A stretch of DNA of 9,149 nt from Silvimonas sp. JCM 19000. GTDB lineage: Bacteria > Pseudomonadota > Gammaproteobacteria > Burkholderiales > Chitinibacteraceae. Of the stretch, positions 1 through 6,267 are shown one piece after another. The notes under the pieces were generated by a model that saw only the letters and a program-made list of their open reading frames with translations, searched no databases and had not been told where the DNA came from. Position numbers and translations under genes: made by a program. The DNA lies in NCBI GenBank assembly GCA_001313065.1, contig BBFD01000164.1, positions 1-9,149 on the forward strand, in the 5' to 3' direction. Positions within the stretch are counted from its first letter, which is position 1. Each line of letters begins with the position of its first letter.

Positions 1-266
1 CGCTGCGGTCGGTGTCGGGTAGGTGTGGCGCTGCCGCCGGTATCTACGCCCAGATCTTTCCACAGACTCGGCGTGCTGGCCGGGTTCCAGTTGGCGCCCA
101 CGTAATCGGTCTGGGTAACCAGCGCCTGATAATCGTGGCCGTTATATACAACAATGCTGCCAGCGGTATAAGTACCGCCATCCTGCCAGGCCGGATACGC
201 GGCAAACGCGCATACCGAGACCAGGGCAGCGGGCAAGGCCGCAAGGGCCAGCCGGGTGCTCTTCAT
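1..266 (-). CDS. Secreted CBM5/12 chitin-binding protein, N-terminal part (probable chitinase or related exoenzyme)
   Basis: The start ATG at 266 has a GGAG ribosome site 8 bases upstream. Residues 1-22 form a typical Sec signal peptide: MKSTR, then a hydrophobic stretch, then AFA before the cut. The mature protein starts AYPAW and runs into a carbohydrate-binding module of family 5/12 (residues about 24-73). Hallmarks are PAW near the start, Y-x-A-G-x-x-V-x-Y-N-G, a Y-Q-A strand, NWNPASTPSLW and a closing WKDLG. This module binds chitin and sits in secreted chitinases and other polysaccharide-active enzymes. After it the reading becomes TPTRHRPQ. One extra C in the CCC at about 15-20 would instead give TPTPTPTAA, a normal Pro-Thr linker, so a one-base deletion is likely there. 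The catalytic domain lies outside the window, so the enzyme class is unknown. The gene is divergent from queD across a long gap. Confidence 0.85.
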   Translation of the reverse strand, partial: MKSTRLALAALPAALVSVCAFAAYPAWQDGGTYTAGSIVVYNGHDYQALVTQTDYVGANWNPASTPSLWKDLGVDTGGSATPTRHRPQ

Positions 267-325
267 GGTTATGTCTCCATCCATACTCTGGTTAACGCAC
301 GCTCTGTACGTGCCTCTGCGTCGGC

Positions 326-354
326 ATTTTTTTTGTAAGAAAACGATTTGCCAA
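326..354 (-). promoter_or_regulatory. Candidate promoter of the CBM5/12 gene
   Basis: On the minus strand a TTGGCA box at 349-354 matches 5 of 6 bases of the sigma-70 -35 box. It lies 17 bases before AAAAAT at 326-331, a weak -10 box inside an A8 run. This would give a leader of roughly 50 bases before the ATG at 266. It is pattern matching only; the -10 box is poor and the A run may be miscounted. Confidence 0.25.
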
Positions 355-755
355 CGGCGCGCGGCGGGCCTTTTTTCTGGCTGTTTGACCGCGTGCATCG
401 CTGATTACCATTGAAGGGCCAGAGGCTGTCAACACGGTGGGTTTGCGGTGGAATGCGCGGTTTGGGCACTGGTATTAGCGCAAGCTGCGCTGGCGGGATC
501 CATGCGTGATCATTTTTATGCTGCGCTGCAATATAAAAAAATGGCGAGGCCTTGCCCCGCGCGGCCTGGCGCGTGCGGCTGCACACAATCAGCAGGCCCT
601 GATATAGGCGCGGCGCGGCGTGTGGCTTATCGCAGTGGTCTTTACAGCACCGCTTTTCGCCGCTGAACGGTGGCATTTTTGTTTCAGTGCGCTGGCGTGG
701 GTACGGCGTTTACCTTACGGCGGTGGCAATTTGCGGGAGCCGTGATTTAGTGAAT

Positions 756-790
756 GGCTTTGGGTGGTGGGTCTGGACCCACCCTATGCA
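756..790 (-). repeat. Dispersed palindromic repeat, copy 1
   Basis: Read on the minus strand, this 35-base segment matches 4387-4421 on the plus strand at 34 of 35 positions, the only change being C for T in the centre. Its core is a palindrome of the form GGTGGGTC-nn-GACCCACC. The GGCTTTGGGTGG end occurs a third time near 4480-4491. Two near-identical copies in unrelated intergenic sites more than 3.5 kb apart indicate a dispersed repeat family rather than chance. Confidence 0.8.
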
Positions 791-877
791 CCACTTTTAT
801 GGGGTCGCTCCGAATCCGCCGCGCCACGCGGCTGAACTGCGCCACGGCGGCGGCGGGGTTGCTCGAAAAGCGGGCAA

Positions 878-916
878 CATGATAAAACCCGAGTTCATTA
901 CTCAGGTTTTATCATG
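878..916 (+). promoter_or_regulatory. Hairpin covering the queD ribosome site and start codon
   Basis: Bases 878-889 and 905-916 are perfect 12-base inverted repeats (CATGATAAAACC / GGTTTTATCATG). Inside them, after one C/A mismatch, a further 4-base GAGT/ACTC stem closes on a 5-base loop. The right arm contains the AGG that would serve as Shine-Dalgarno (904-906) and the queD ATG (914-916). In RNA this would bury both translation signals; as DNA it is a near-perfect 39-base dyad that a dimeric repressor could bind. It is not a match to the preQ1 riboswitch classes I know. The structure is seen directly; a regulatory role is inferred. Confidence 0.6.
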
Positions 917-1510
917 CTGATCCGCAAGCTCTTCAAGTTCGAAAACGCCCATATCGTGCGCAACTGTTCCAGCGATCGTTGCCGCCATTCCATCCACGGC
1001 CACAGCTATAAGGTTGAGGTGCTGCTGGAGGCGCATACGCTGGACCACGGTCAGATGGTGTACGACTTCGGTTTGATGAAGGGCACCATCAAGGATGTGA
1101 TCGATGCGTTTGATCACGCCATCTGTTTCTGGGACAAAGACGACCCCGAGTACATCCGCCTGTGCAAGCAATTCAGCGCGCGCTGGATTGCTTTGCCGGT
1201 ATCGCCCTCCGCCGAGCAGTTTGCTCGACTATTCTTTATCGTCATCGACGCCATTTTGCAGAACACGGTCATGAAGAACGGCGAAGGCGATGTGCGCCTG
1301 CATTCGGTGATCGCGCATGAAACCGACACCGGCTACGCACAAGCCTTCCGCGAAGACGCCGACAACGCCCGCATGGGCGTCATCCGCCCCGCCGATATCG
1401 TGTTCTCAGAGCAAGTGCTGGCGGAATGGCAAGACCCGCAAATGATGCAGAAGCTGATTGCGGGGCAGACGTTCGTTAACCCCGATGTGCCGTTGCAAGT
1501 AAAGGTCTGA
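914..1510 (+). CDS. queD: 6-carboxytetrahydropterin synthase family protein (QueD/PTPS)
   Basis: This 198-residue protein is intact. The QueD family converts 7,8-dihydroneopterin triphosphate to 6-carboxytetrahydropterin, an early step to queuosine and other 7-deazapurines in the cytosol. The zinc ligands are visible: H13 in FENAH, and H28 and H30 in IHGHSY. Candidate catalytic residues are C23 before HGH, the D67-H68 pair in FDHAICF, and the acidic residue in HETDTGYA. MVYDFGLMK (48-56) and SPSAEQFARLFF (97-108) match the conserved strand and the E-containing substrate loop. The spacing C-x4-HGH differs from the usual C-x3-HGH of E. coli QueD, and the protein is longer than the roughly 120 residues common in that type, so it belongs to a longer subgroup whose exact product is less certain. 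The ATG at 914 is chosen because MLIRKLFKFENAH is a normal family start. The SnoaL-like gene follows after 37 bases. Confidence 0.88.
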   Translation: MLIRKLFKFENAHIVRNCSSDRCRHSIHGHSYKVEVLLEAHTLDHGQMVYDFGLMKGTIKDVIDAFDHAICFWDKDDPEYIRLCKQFSARWIALPVSPSAEQFARLFFIVIDAILQNTVMKNGEGDVRLHSVIAHETDTGYAQAFREDADNARMGVIRPADIVFSEQVLAEWQDPQMMQKLIAGQTFVNPDVPLQVKV

Positions 1511-1547
1511 GGCCGCTGCGGCAGATCGTGTAACAGGACAGACTGAC

Positions 1548-1932
1548 ATGATTTCCGCAGAAACCATCCCGATCCGGCCGCGCTGATCCAGGCGCAACTG
1601 GATGCCTATAACGCCCACGATATCGACGCCTTTGTCGCCTGTTACGCCGAGGACGTGCGCGCCGCGGTGTGGCCGTCCGACAAGACACGGCTGGAAGGCC
1701 GCATCGCCTTCGCCGGCTATTACCGGCTGCATCGCTTTAACCGCCCCAATCTGCACGCCGAACTGGTCAATCGCATTGTGTTTGGCCATGTGGTGATTGA
1801 TCACGAAATCATCACCGGGCTGGACCAGTTAACGGTGGAAGTGGTGGCGATCTATCAGATCAAGGATGGCCTGATCGCCAGCGTGCACTTTGTTGAATAC
1901 GAGCCCGACGTCGCTTTGCGCTGGAGCCTTAG
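1548..1932 (+). CDS. SnoaL/NTF2-like small protein, frameshifted
   Basis: The ATG at 1548 has AGGA about 9 bases upstream and starts MISAETIP. The frame is then lost until DPAALIQAQLDAYNAHDIDAF, which resumes at 1571. One added C in the CCC at 1568-1570 joins them without a gap. The body is a SnoaL-like/NTF2 cone fold: an N-terminal helix with AYNAHDIDAFVACYAEDV, a WP-loop region, and strands ending in VVAIYQIKDGLIASVHFVEY. Members include isomerases and many proteins of unknown substrate, so no reaction is assigned. As read, the frame runs to a stop at 2027-2029 with an Arg/Ala-rich tail unlike the family. One more missing base near 1900 would end it at the TAG at 1930-1932, giving 128 residues and stopping 2 bases before the convergent vanZ stop. 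It probably shares a transcript with queD. Confidence 0.7.
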
Positions 1933-1934
1933 CG

Positions 1935-3046
1935 TTACCAGACGGGCTCATCATGCGGCCGCGCCAGCAGCGCAAAGCCCAGCAGAAAGATCATGGCGCC
2001 ATAGGCCAGATATCGCTGATCAGCGCTGACAAGCCACGGAAATGCATCAGGTGGCCGTAATGCCAGCGGAACAGCGGCAGCATGGCTGACAGCTGCGGCA
2101 CCAGAGGCCACAACCAGCTGACCAGCACCGCCGCCAGCAAGCAGATCGCGCCAGCCACCGCCCGCAATCGACGCGGCAAACGCCACAGCACCGCCAGCAA
2201 GGGGACGGCCGCCAGGCCACCGAGCGCCACGTTCCAGTTAATCCAGATAAAGAACTGGCTCCAGCGCAGCATGATGGCGGCAAAGATGATCTTGCTCAGC
2301 AACACCAGGCTGACCAGGGCAATGATGGCACGCGGGATATTCCGGCTGTAGCGCACCAGCACCGAAGTAAACAGACATACGCCAGGGTGTTGAGCAGCAT
2401 GCCACCGCCTTCAAGCAAATCCAGAAACAAGCCTGGATCCTGCATCGGGGCGAGAATGGGTTGCGGAATGCCGCGCGGTTCGTCCACCACGCCAAAGAAC
2501 GGCACCGATGGATCAAACTGCGTAATCAGCCACAGACACAACCAGACCAGCCCCCACTCCGCCGCGCCGCCCGGATACAGATGTTTGTGGCGAAACACCA
2601 GCCAGGCGTGCTGCACGCGCCGCGCGCGCAAGCCACGCCCCCACCGCACCAATCAGCCCACCCACGCCGTTGGAAAAGATGTCCATATTGCTGGCAACGC
2701 GGCTGGGAATGAACTGCTGCACAAACTCGACACCGCACGACACCAGTACGCACACCAGCGCGCTGATCAGCCACGCCAGCGCGGGCCAACGCCGGATCAT
2801 CAACGAGGCGCCGATGCCCAGCGGCACATAGGCCAGTACGTTGATGGCGTTATCAAAAAAACGTGTAGTAGTACGGCAGCGGGTAGGTATAGAAGCAAAC
2901 ACCGGCTCGCCGGTATAACGCCAATCGGTAAACGGATAAAAACTGACCAACAGCACCACCAGCAGGTAGCACCAGAAGAAATAACGCGAGAGCCGCGTAT
3001 GGGGGTGCGCGCTGGCAAGAAAGCTGATGGGAGGGGAAGCGCGCAT
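1935..3046 (-). CDS. VanZ-family integral membrane protein, several frameshifts
   Basis: Joining successive frames gives a 370-residue membrane protein. The N-terminal part is a VanZ domain: a first membrane helix (SRYFFWCYLLVVLLVSFYPF), then DNAINVLAYVPLG, a helix with S-x-x-x-E-x-x-Q (VSCGVEFVQQFIPSR) and MDIFSNGVGGLIGA. The rest adds several hydrophobic helices and ends LLARPHDEPVW. VanZ is named for a teicoplanin-resistance protein, but most chromosomal members have no known role. Breaks lie at about 2891-2899 (one base missing), 2855-2861 (A7, one extra), 2615-2631 (GC repeat, one extra), 2364-2374 (one missing) and 2038-2043 (AAA, one missing). The first two cancel and garble about 13 residues, which in the other frame read FYTYPLPYYYTFF, close to what VanZ proteins carry before the DNAIN motif. 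The ATG at 3046 lacks a clear ribosome site, so the start is tentative. The gene is convergent with the SnoaL gene. Confidence 0.82.
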
Positions 3047-3064
3047 AGGGGCCGTTGATTGAAT

Positions 3065-3090
3065 GGGGGCAGGCCTGGCAGCCTGCCCCC
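3065..3090 (-). terminator. Hairpin between potD and vanZ
   Basis: Perfect 10-base arms GGGGGCAGGC (3065-3074) and GCCTGCCCCC (3081-3090) flank a 6-base loop. It begins 7 bases after the potD stop and ends before the vanZ start. The stem is very strong, but the following minus-strand sequence is ATTCAATC rather than a T run, so it may protect the potD 3' end or terminate only weakly. vanZ has no other clear promoter, so partial read-through from potD is possible. Confidence 0.55.
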
Positions 3091-3096
3091 GCCAGC

Positions 3097-4164
3097 TTAT
3101 CGGGCGGTCTTCACTTCCGTCCAGAGGCGGTTCAGATCACGCAGCGGTTTGCCTTCCAGCGCGTTGAGCTGATACAGCTTTTTTCATATTGTCCGGCGTC
3201 GGAAACACGGCGTTGATGGCCTTGATATCCGCGTTCACAAACTGGCCGGCAGCGGCGTTGGGGTTACCCGAGCCGATCATGTTGGTCAGCTCGGACGAAT
3301 TCTTGCCATCGAGCATGAAGTTGATGAACTTGAAGGCCAGATCGGGGCGCGGCGCGCTCTTCATCACCATCATGTTATCCACCGACAAGGTGTTGCCTTC
3401 TTTCTGCAGCGTGTAGGCAATGCCGAACGGACGCTTGGCGGTGTGGGCGTCGGTGTTGGCCTGGAACATGTCGTTGGAGTAGCCGTGCGCCAACCAGATA
3501 TTGCCCACCGTCAATTCCTTGATGTAGCTCTGGTTGTTAAACGCAGCCCAGTACGGCTTGGCCTTGATGATGGTGTCTTTGGCTTTCTGCCATTGCTTGG
3601 CATCGGTGCTGTTCGGGTTAAAGCCGTTGTACATCATGGCGGCAGCGAACAGTTCTTTCGGGTCATCCAGCACGGTGACCTTGCCTTTGATCTTGCTCAG
3701 CACCGCCGGATCAAAAAAAATCGCGGCCCAGCTGGACGGATCAATGCCCAGTTCCTTGATTTTCTTGTCGTTGTAACCGATCAGCGTGGTGGTAAACGCG
3801 TACGGCACCGAGTATTTGTTGCCCGGATCAAACTGGCTGTTCATGAACGAGGCGTTCATGTTTTTTCAGATTCGGAATCTTGCTCTTGTCCAGCGGCTGC
3901 ACCAGACCTTGTTTGATCAGCGGCGGCAAGGCAAAACCCGTCGGCACCACCACGTCATAACCCTTGGCGCCAGCGGCCAGCTTGGCCAGCATTTCTTCCA
4001 TGGCGCCGTAATAATCCTGCACCACCTTGCACTTGCAGTCGGCTTCGAAATGCTTGACGGTTTCGGGCGCGATGTAGTTGTTCCAGTTGTAGATGTGCAA
4101 TACATCTTCGGCTTGCGCAGCAGCGCCCGTAGCCAGCATCAACGCCAACAACAGCTTTTTTCAT
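3097..4164 (-). CDS. potD: Polyamine (spermidine/putrescine) ABC transporter substrate-binding protein, three frameshifts
   Basis: This is the periplasmic binding protein of the importer. The start ATG at 4164 has GGAGAG upstream. After repair the protein has 354 residues: a signal peptide (MKKLLLALMLATGAAAQA) and then VLHIYNWNNYIAPETVKHFE, the hallmark start of the PotD/PotF fold. GYDVVVPTGFALPPLIKQG, a K-x-x-I-P-N-L region, YSVPYAFTTTLIGYN and VTVLDDPKELFAAAM follow, and the end is LYQLNALEGKPLRDLNRLWTEVKTAR. Three breaks interrupt it, at T6 runs on the plus strand: 4156-4161, 3861-3866 and 3179-3184. Each reads as AAAAAA in the gene where five A restore the frame. A T8 run at 3713-3720 in the gene's IFFDP segment is in frame but could also be miscounted. 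PotD rather than PotF is preferred from the ATPase-permease-permease-SBP order and the C-terminus. It is separated from potC by a terminator. Confidence 0.88.
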
Positions 4165-4192
4165 GTCTGAGACTCTCCGGTCTGAACCACTG

Positions 4193-4222
4193 AAAAAAAG
4201 TGCGGGGGGCATGCACCCGCAC
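4193..4222 (-). terminator. Terminator-like hairpin in the potD leader
   Basis: On the minus strand, GTGCGGG (4216-4222), a 9-base loop, CCCGCAC (4200-4206) and then seven T (4193-4199) form a textbook intrinsic terminator. It ends 28 bases before the potD ATG, leaving no room for a promoter between it and the gene. It therefore either acts as an attenuator for potD or ends a short RNA begun upstream. The fold is seen; the role is inferred. Confidence 0.6.
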
Positions 4223-4248
4223 CCATGATCAAAAACAATCAGCGCCCG

Positions 4249-4277
4249 ATTATGCCAGAGGTTATGCCGCGTATGCC
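4249..4277 (-). promoter_or_regulatory. Candidate potD promoter with GGCATA repeats
   Basis: On the minus strand TGGCATAAT forms an extended -10 element (hexamer CATAAT at 4249-4254, TG just upstream). The -35 position is poor, which an extended -10 can tolerate. The hexamer GGCATA occurs three times, at 4272-4277, 4263-4268 and 4251-4256, overlapping the putative promoter in direct orientation, and could be an operator. The predicted start near 4242 would place the hairpin at 4193-4222 in the leader. Confidence 0.35.
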
Positions 4278-4349
4278 GGTGGCGACCGCCCTGTGGTTAA
4301 TTTGCCGCCAACCCGCGCCGCCATTGCCCCGCAGCGGTGCGATGGGCGT

Positions 4350-4377
4350 AAAAAAAAGCCGCCCAATAAAGGGCGGC
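4350..4377 (-). terminator. Rho-independent terminator of potABC
   Basis: On the minus strand GCCGCCC (4371-4377), loop TTTATT, GGGCGGC (4358-4364) and then eight T (4350-4357) make a strong intrinsic terminator. It lies about 180 bases after the potC stop and before potD, so it should end the potABC transcript and separate it from potD. Confidence 0.85.
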
Positions 4378-4386
4378 GATAAACCA

Positions 4387-4421
4387 TGCATAGGGTGGGT
4401 CTAGACCCACCACCCAAAGCC
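4387..4421 (+). repeat. Dispersed palindromic repeat, copy 2
   Basis: This copy matches 756-790 (opposite strand) at 34 of 35 bases. It carries the GGGTGGGTC-TA-GACCCACC palindrome followed by ACCCAAAGCC. Its CATAGGG end points left. Confidence 0.8.
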
Positions 4422-4552
4422 GCAAGCTCGGTGCGCTGAGCCTGGCAATACCGCTTCGGGTTAATGGCGTTTGATCGCGCCACCCAAAGCCGCCTGGCAT
4501 TGCTGTGAGCCTGGCCAGCCACTTTGAAGGGTGGGTCCAGACCCACCCTATG
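4389..4552. mobile_element. MITE-like element bounded by 23-base inverted repeats
   Basis: The 23 bases at 4389-4411 match the reverse complement of 4530-4552 at 22 positions, both beginning CATAGGGTGGGTC when read inward. They enclose 118 bases without a gene, so the whole unit is 164 bases. Inside, ccacccaaagcc occurs twice (4410-4421, 4480-4491), in each case followed within 40 bases by a GAGCCTGGC motif. The right end is 2 bases from the potC stop. No target-site duplication is evident at the flanks (CATG on the left, GGTTAATGG on the right), so mobility is a guess; a compound of two dispersed palindromes is the alternative. Confidence 0.45.
4528..4549. repeat. Dispersed palindromic repeat, copy 3 (perfect dyad)
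   Basis: AGGGTGGGTC and GACCCACCCT are perfect 10-base inverted repeats around a CA centre, followed by ATG as in the other copies but in the opposite orientation to copy 2. It sits just after the potC stop and as RNA would fold into a stable hairpin, which could protect the potABC 3' end. There is no T run, so it is not a terminator by itself. Confidence 0.75.
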
Positions 4553-4554
4553 GG

Positions 4555-5334
4555 TTAATGGCTGGCACGTAGCGCGCCGGGGGCCAGTTTGGCGGCGATC
4601 ATGATCAGCGCCAGCGTCAGCAGCATCAGCAGCGACGAGATCGCATTCACTTCAGGCGTCACCGCAATCTTCAGCATCGAGTAAATCTGCAGTGGCAGCG
4701 TCGACGCGCCCGCGCCCGCTACAAAGTAGGTGATCACAAAATCATCAATCGACAGCGTAAACGCCATCAACGCGCCCGCGATAATGCCTGGCAGGATCAG
4801 CGGAAACGTCACCCGCCAGAACGCCTGCAATGGCGAAGCGCCCAGATCACGCGCGGCTTCGACCAGTGATTCGTCCATGCCCTGCAAACGCGAGCGCACC
4901 ACGATAGCGACAAAGCCAATCGAGAATGCGATGTGCGCCACCGTAATCGACAGATAGCCCATGCTGAAATTAAGCGTCACAAAGAACATCAGCAACGACA
5001 AGGCCATCAGGATTTCGGGAATCGCAATCGGCGTCAGCACCAGCACCGGCAACAGACGCAGCCGGTACTTGTACATCGACAAGCCCGCCAGCGTGCCAAA
5101 GAAGGTGGCGAAAATGCTCGACACCAGCCCGATCAGCAGCGAATTGCGCGCCGCGGTCAGCATCTGTTCATCGCTGAACAGCACGCCGTACCAATGCGTG
5201 GTAAAGCCCACCCATTCGGCGTTCAGGCGCGAATCGTTGAACGAATACACCACCACAATCAGCAGCGGCAGATACAGAAAACCGTAGACCAGCAGCGCGC
5301 ACGCCCACAGCCATTTTGATTGCTTAGAGTGCAT
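4555..5334 (-). CDS. potC: Polyamine ABC transporter permease PotC
   Basis: This intact 259-residue inner-membrane permease pairs with PotB to form the transport channel. The N-terminus has one membrane helix (about 8-30), then SFNDSRLNAEWVGFTTHWY, very close to the same segment of E. coli PotC. The cytoplasmic EAA loop that docks on PotA is at about 159-184 (EAARDLGAS ... FPLILPGI). LSIDDFVITYFVAG and LPLQIYSMLKIAVTPEVNA follow, as expected for PotC. About six membrane helices are visible. The ATG at 5334 overlaps the end of potB by 11 bases in the repaired frame, which indicates coupled translation. It contains no single-base run of six or more, which may be why it escaped the frame breaks of its neighbours. 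Confidence 0.93.
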   Translation of the reverse strand: MHSKQSKWLWACALLVYGFLYLPLLIVVVYSFNDSRLNAEWVGFTTHWYGVLFSDEQMLTAARNSLLIGLVSSIFATFFGTLAGLSMYKYRLRLLPVLVLTPIAIPEILMALSLLMFFVTLNFSMGYLSITVAHIAFSIGFVAIVVRSRLQGMDESLVEAARDLGASPLQAFWRVTFPLILPGIIAGALMAFTLSIDDFVITYFVAGAGASTLPLQIYSMLKIAVTPEVNAISSLLMLLTLALIMIAAKLAPGALRASH

Positions 5335-6259
5335 TGCGTTTGCCTCCGCGGCCCAGCAGGCTCATCAGCCGGCCATGATCAACACCGACAGCGTCAGCAT
5401 GATGGACAGCACCGAGCCAAACGGCCAGTCGCGCGAATCCAGAAACTGCTGTTTGATCAGGTTACCGATCATGATGCCGTCGGTGCCGCCCACCAGATCG
5501 GGCACCGCAAAAAATGCCCAGCGCCGGAATAAACACCAGCGCCGCGCCCGCGTACACACCCGGCAGGCTCAGCGGCCAGGTGACTTTCCAGAAGCGCTGC
5601 CAACGCGATGCGCCCAGATCTTGCGCGGCATCGAGTAAGGCCATGTCATGCTTCTCAAGATTGGCGTAGAGCGGCAGCACCATAAACGGCAGATGCACAT
5701 ACACCAGCACCAGCACCACCGCGAACGGCGTAAACAGAAACTGCAAGGGCTCGACGCCGAACATGCCCAGAAAGCCGTTGACCACTTTGGCAAAGTAACC
5801 CTGCGGCCCCAGGATAATCATCCAGGCGTACACGCGGATCAGAAAGTTGCTCCAGAACGGCAGGATGACCAGCAGCACCAGCAGATCGCGCCATTTTTTT
5901 GGGCGAACGGGCAATCAGCCACGCCAGCGGATAGGACAACACCAGGCACAGCAGCGTGGTCAGGCCCGCATAACAGAACGATTTGATAAACAGCTCGATA
6001 AACACCGGCTCCTGAAAGAAGCGGGCAAAGTTATCGAGCGTAATGTAGTCATGCCAGTTTTGCGCATTGACCAGCAGCGTGGTTTTGCCGGTGGCGGCAT
6101 CGGTGCCAAACAGCGGCATCAAGCCGCCGTAATCGCCGGGAAAACGAAACGCCGCCAGCGCCATCATGCCGGTAGGATGGCAAAGAAGATCAGCAGATAC
6201 AGCAGCGGCGGCCCGGAAATCAGCCACTTCGACACGCGTTTGGAGGTACTGATGGACAC
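5324..6259 (-). CDS. potB: Polyamine ABC transporter permease PotB, four frameshifts
   Basis: Repaired length is 311 residues. Segments in order: a GTG start at 6259 with AAGGGG about 5 bases upstream; a first helix around [93 protein letters not shown], which holds the EAA loop; and then GGTDGIMIGNLIKQQFLDSRDWPFG, a PotB signature much closer to E. coli PotB than to PotH. Breaks lie near 6169-6176 (one base missing), at 5894-5900 (T7, one extra), at 5509-5514 (A6, one extra) and near 5366-5371 (one base missing). Without the last repair it would stop at 5365; with it the tail GLMSLLGRGGKRNAL ends at 5324, inside potC. The potA stop is only 8 bases upstream of the GTG, and the ribosome site overlaps that stop. 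Confidence 0.88.
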
Positions 6260-6267
6260 GAAGCCCC

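Larger units (their letters stand above)
267..877. other. Long intergenic region without a credible gene
   Basis: About 610 bases separate the leftward CBM gene from the rightward queD. Open frames exist on both strands, the longest being 135 codons on the minus strand (269-676), but their translations look like no protein family, lack convincing ribosome sites and are rich in Arg, Pro and Cys as chance frames in GC-rich DNA are. The region holds a candidate promoter for the CBM gene, poly-T/A runs at 327-334 and 535-541, and one copy of a dispersed palindromic repeat at 756-790. No tRNA or terminator of good quality was found. Confidence 0.6.

Noticed and set aside
540..590. GC-rich near-palindrome beside an A7 run as a leftward terminator
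   Set aside because: The stem is short with a mismatch and almost no loop, and nothing upstream would be terminated.
269..676. 135-codon minus-strand open frame in the left intergenic region
   Set aside because: No recognisable domain, composition like a chance frame in GC-rich DNA, and it runs through the candidate promoter region of the CBM gene.
881..913. Hairpin before queD as an intrinsic terminator
   Set aside because: No gene is seen upstream on the same strand, and the stem runs into the start codon with no trailing T run outside it.
3097..4164. potD and the other broken genes as true pseudogenes
   Set aside because: Breaks are single bases at or beside homopolymer runs, there are no larger deletions, and conserved motifs survive on both sides of every break. 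Error is the better explanation, so the genes are listed as CDS.
4262..4546. 94-codon minus-strand frame between potC and potD
   Set aside because: It is made of the dispersed palindromic repeats and the potABC terminator read as protein, with no family match.
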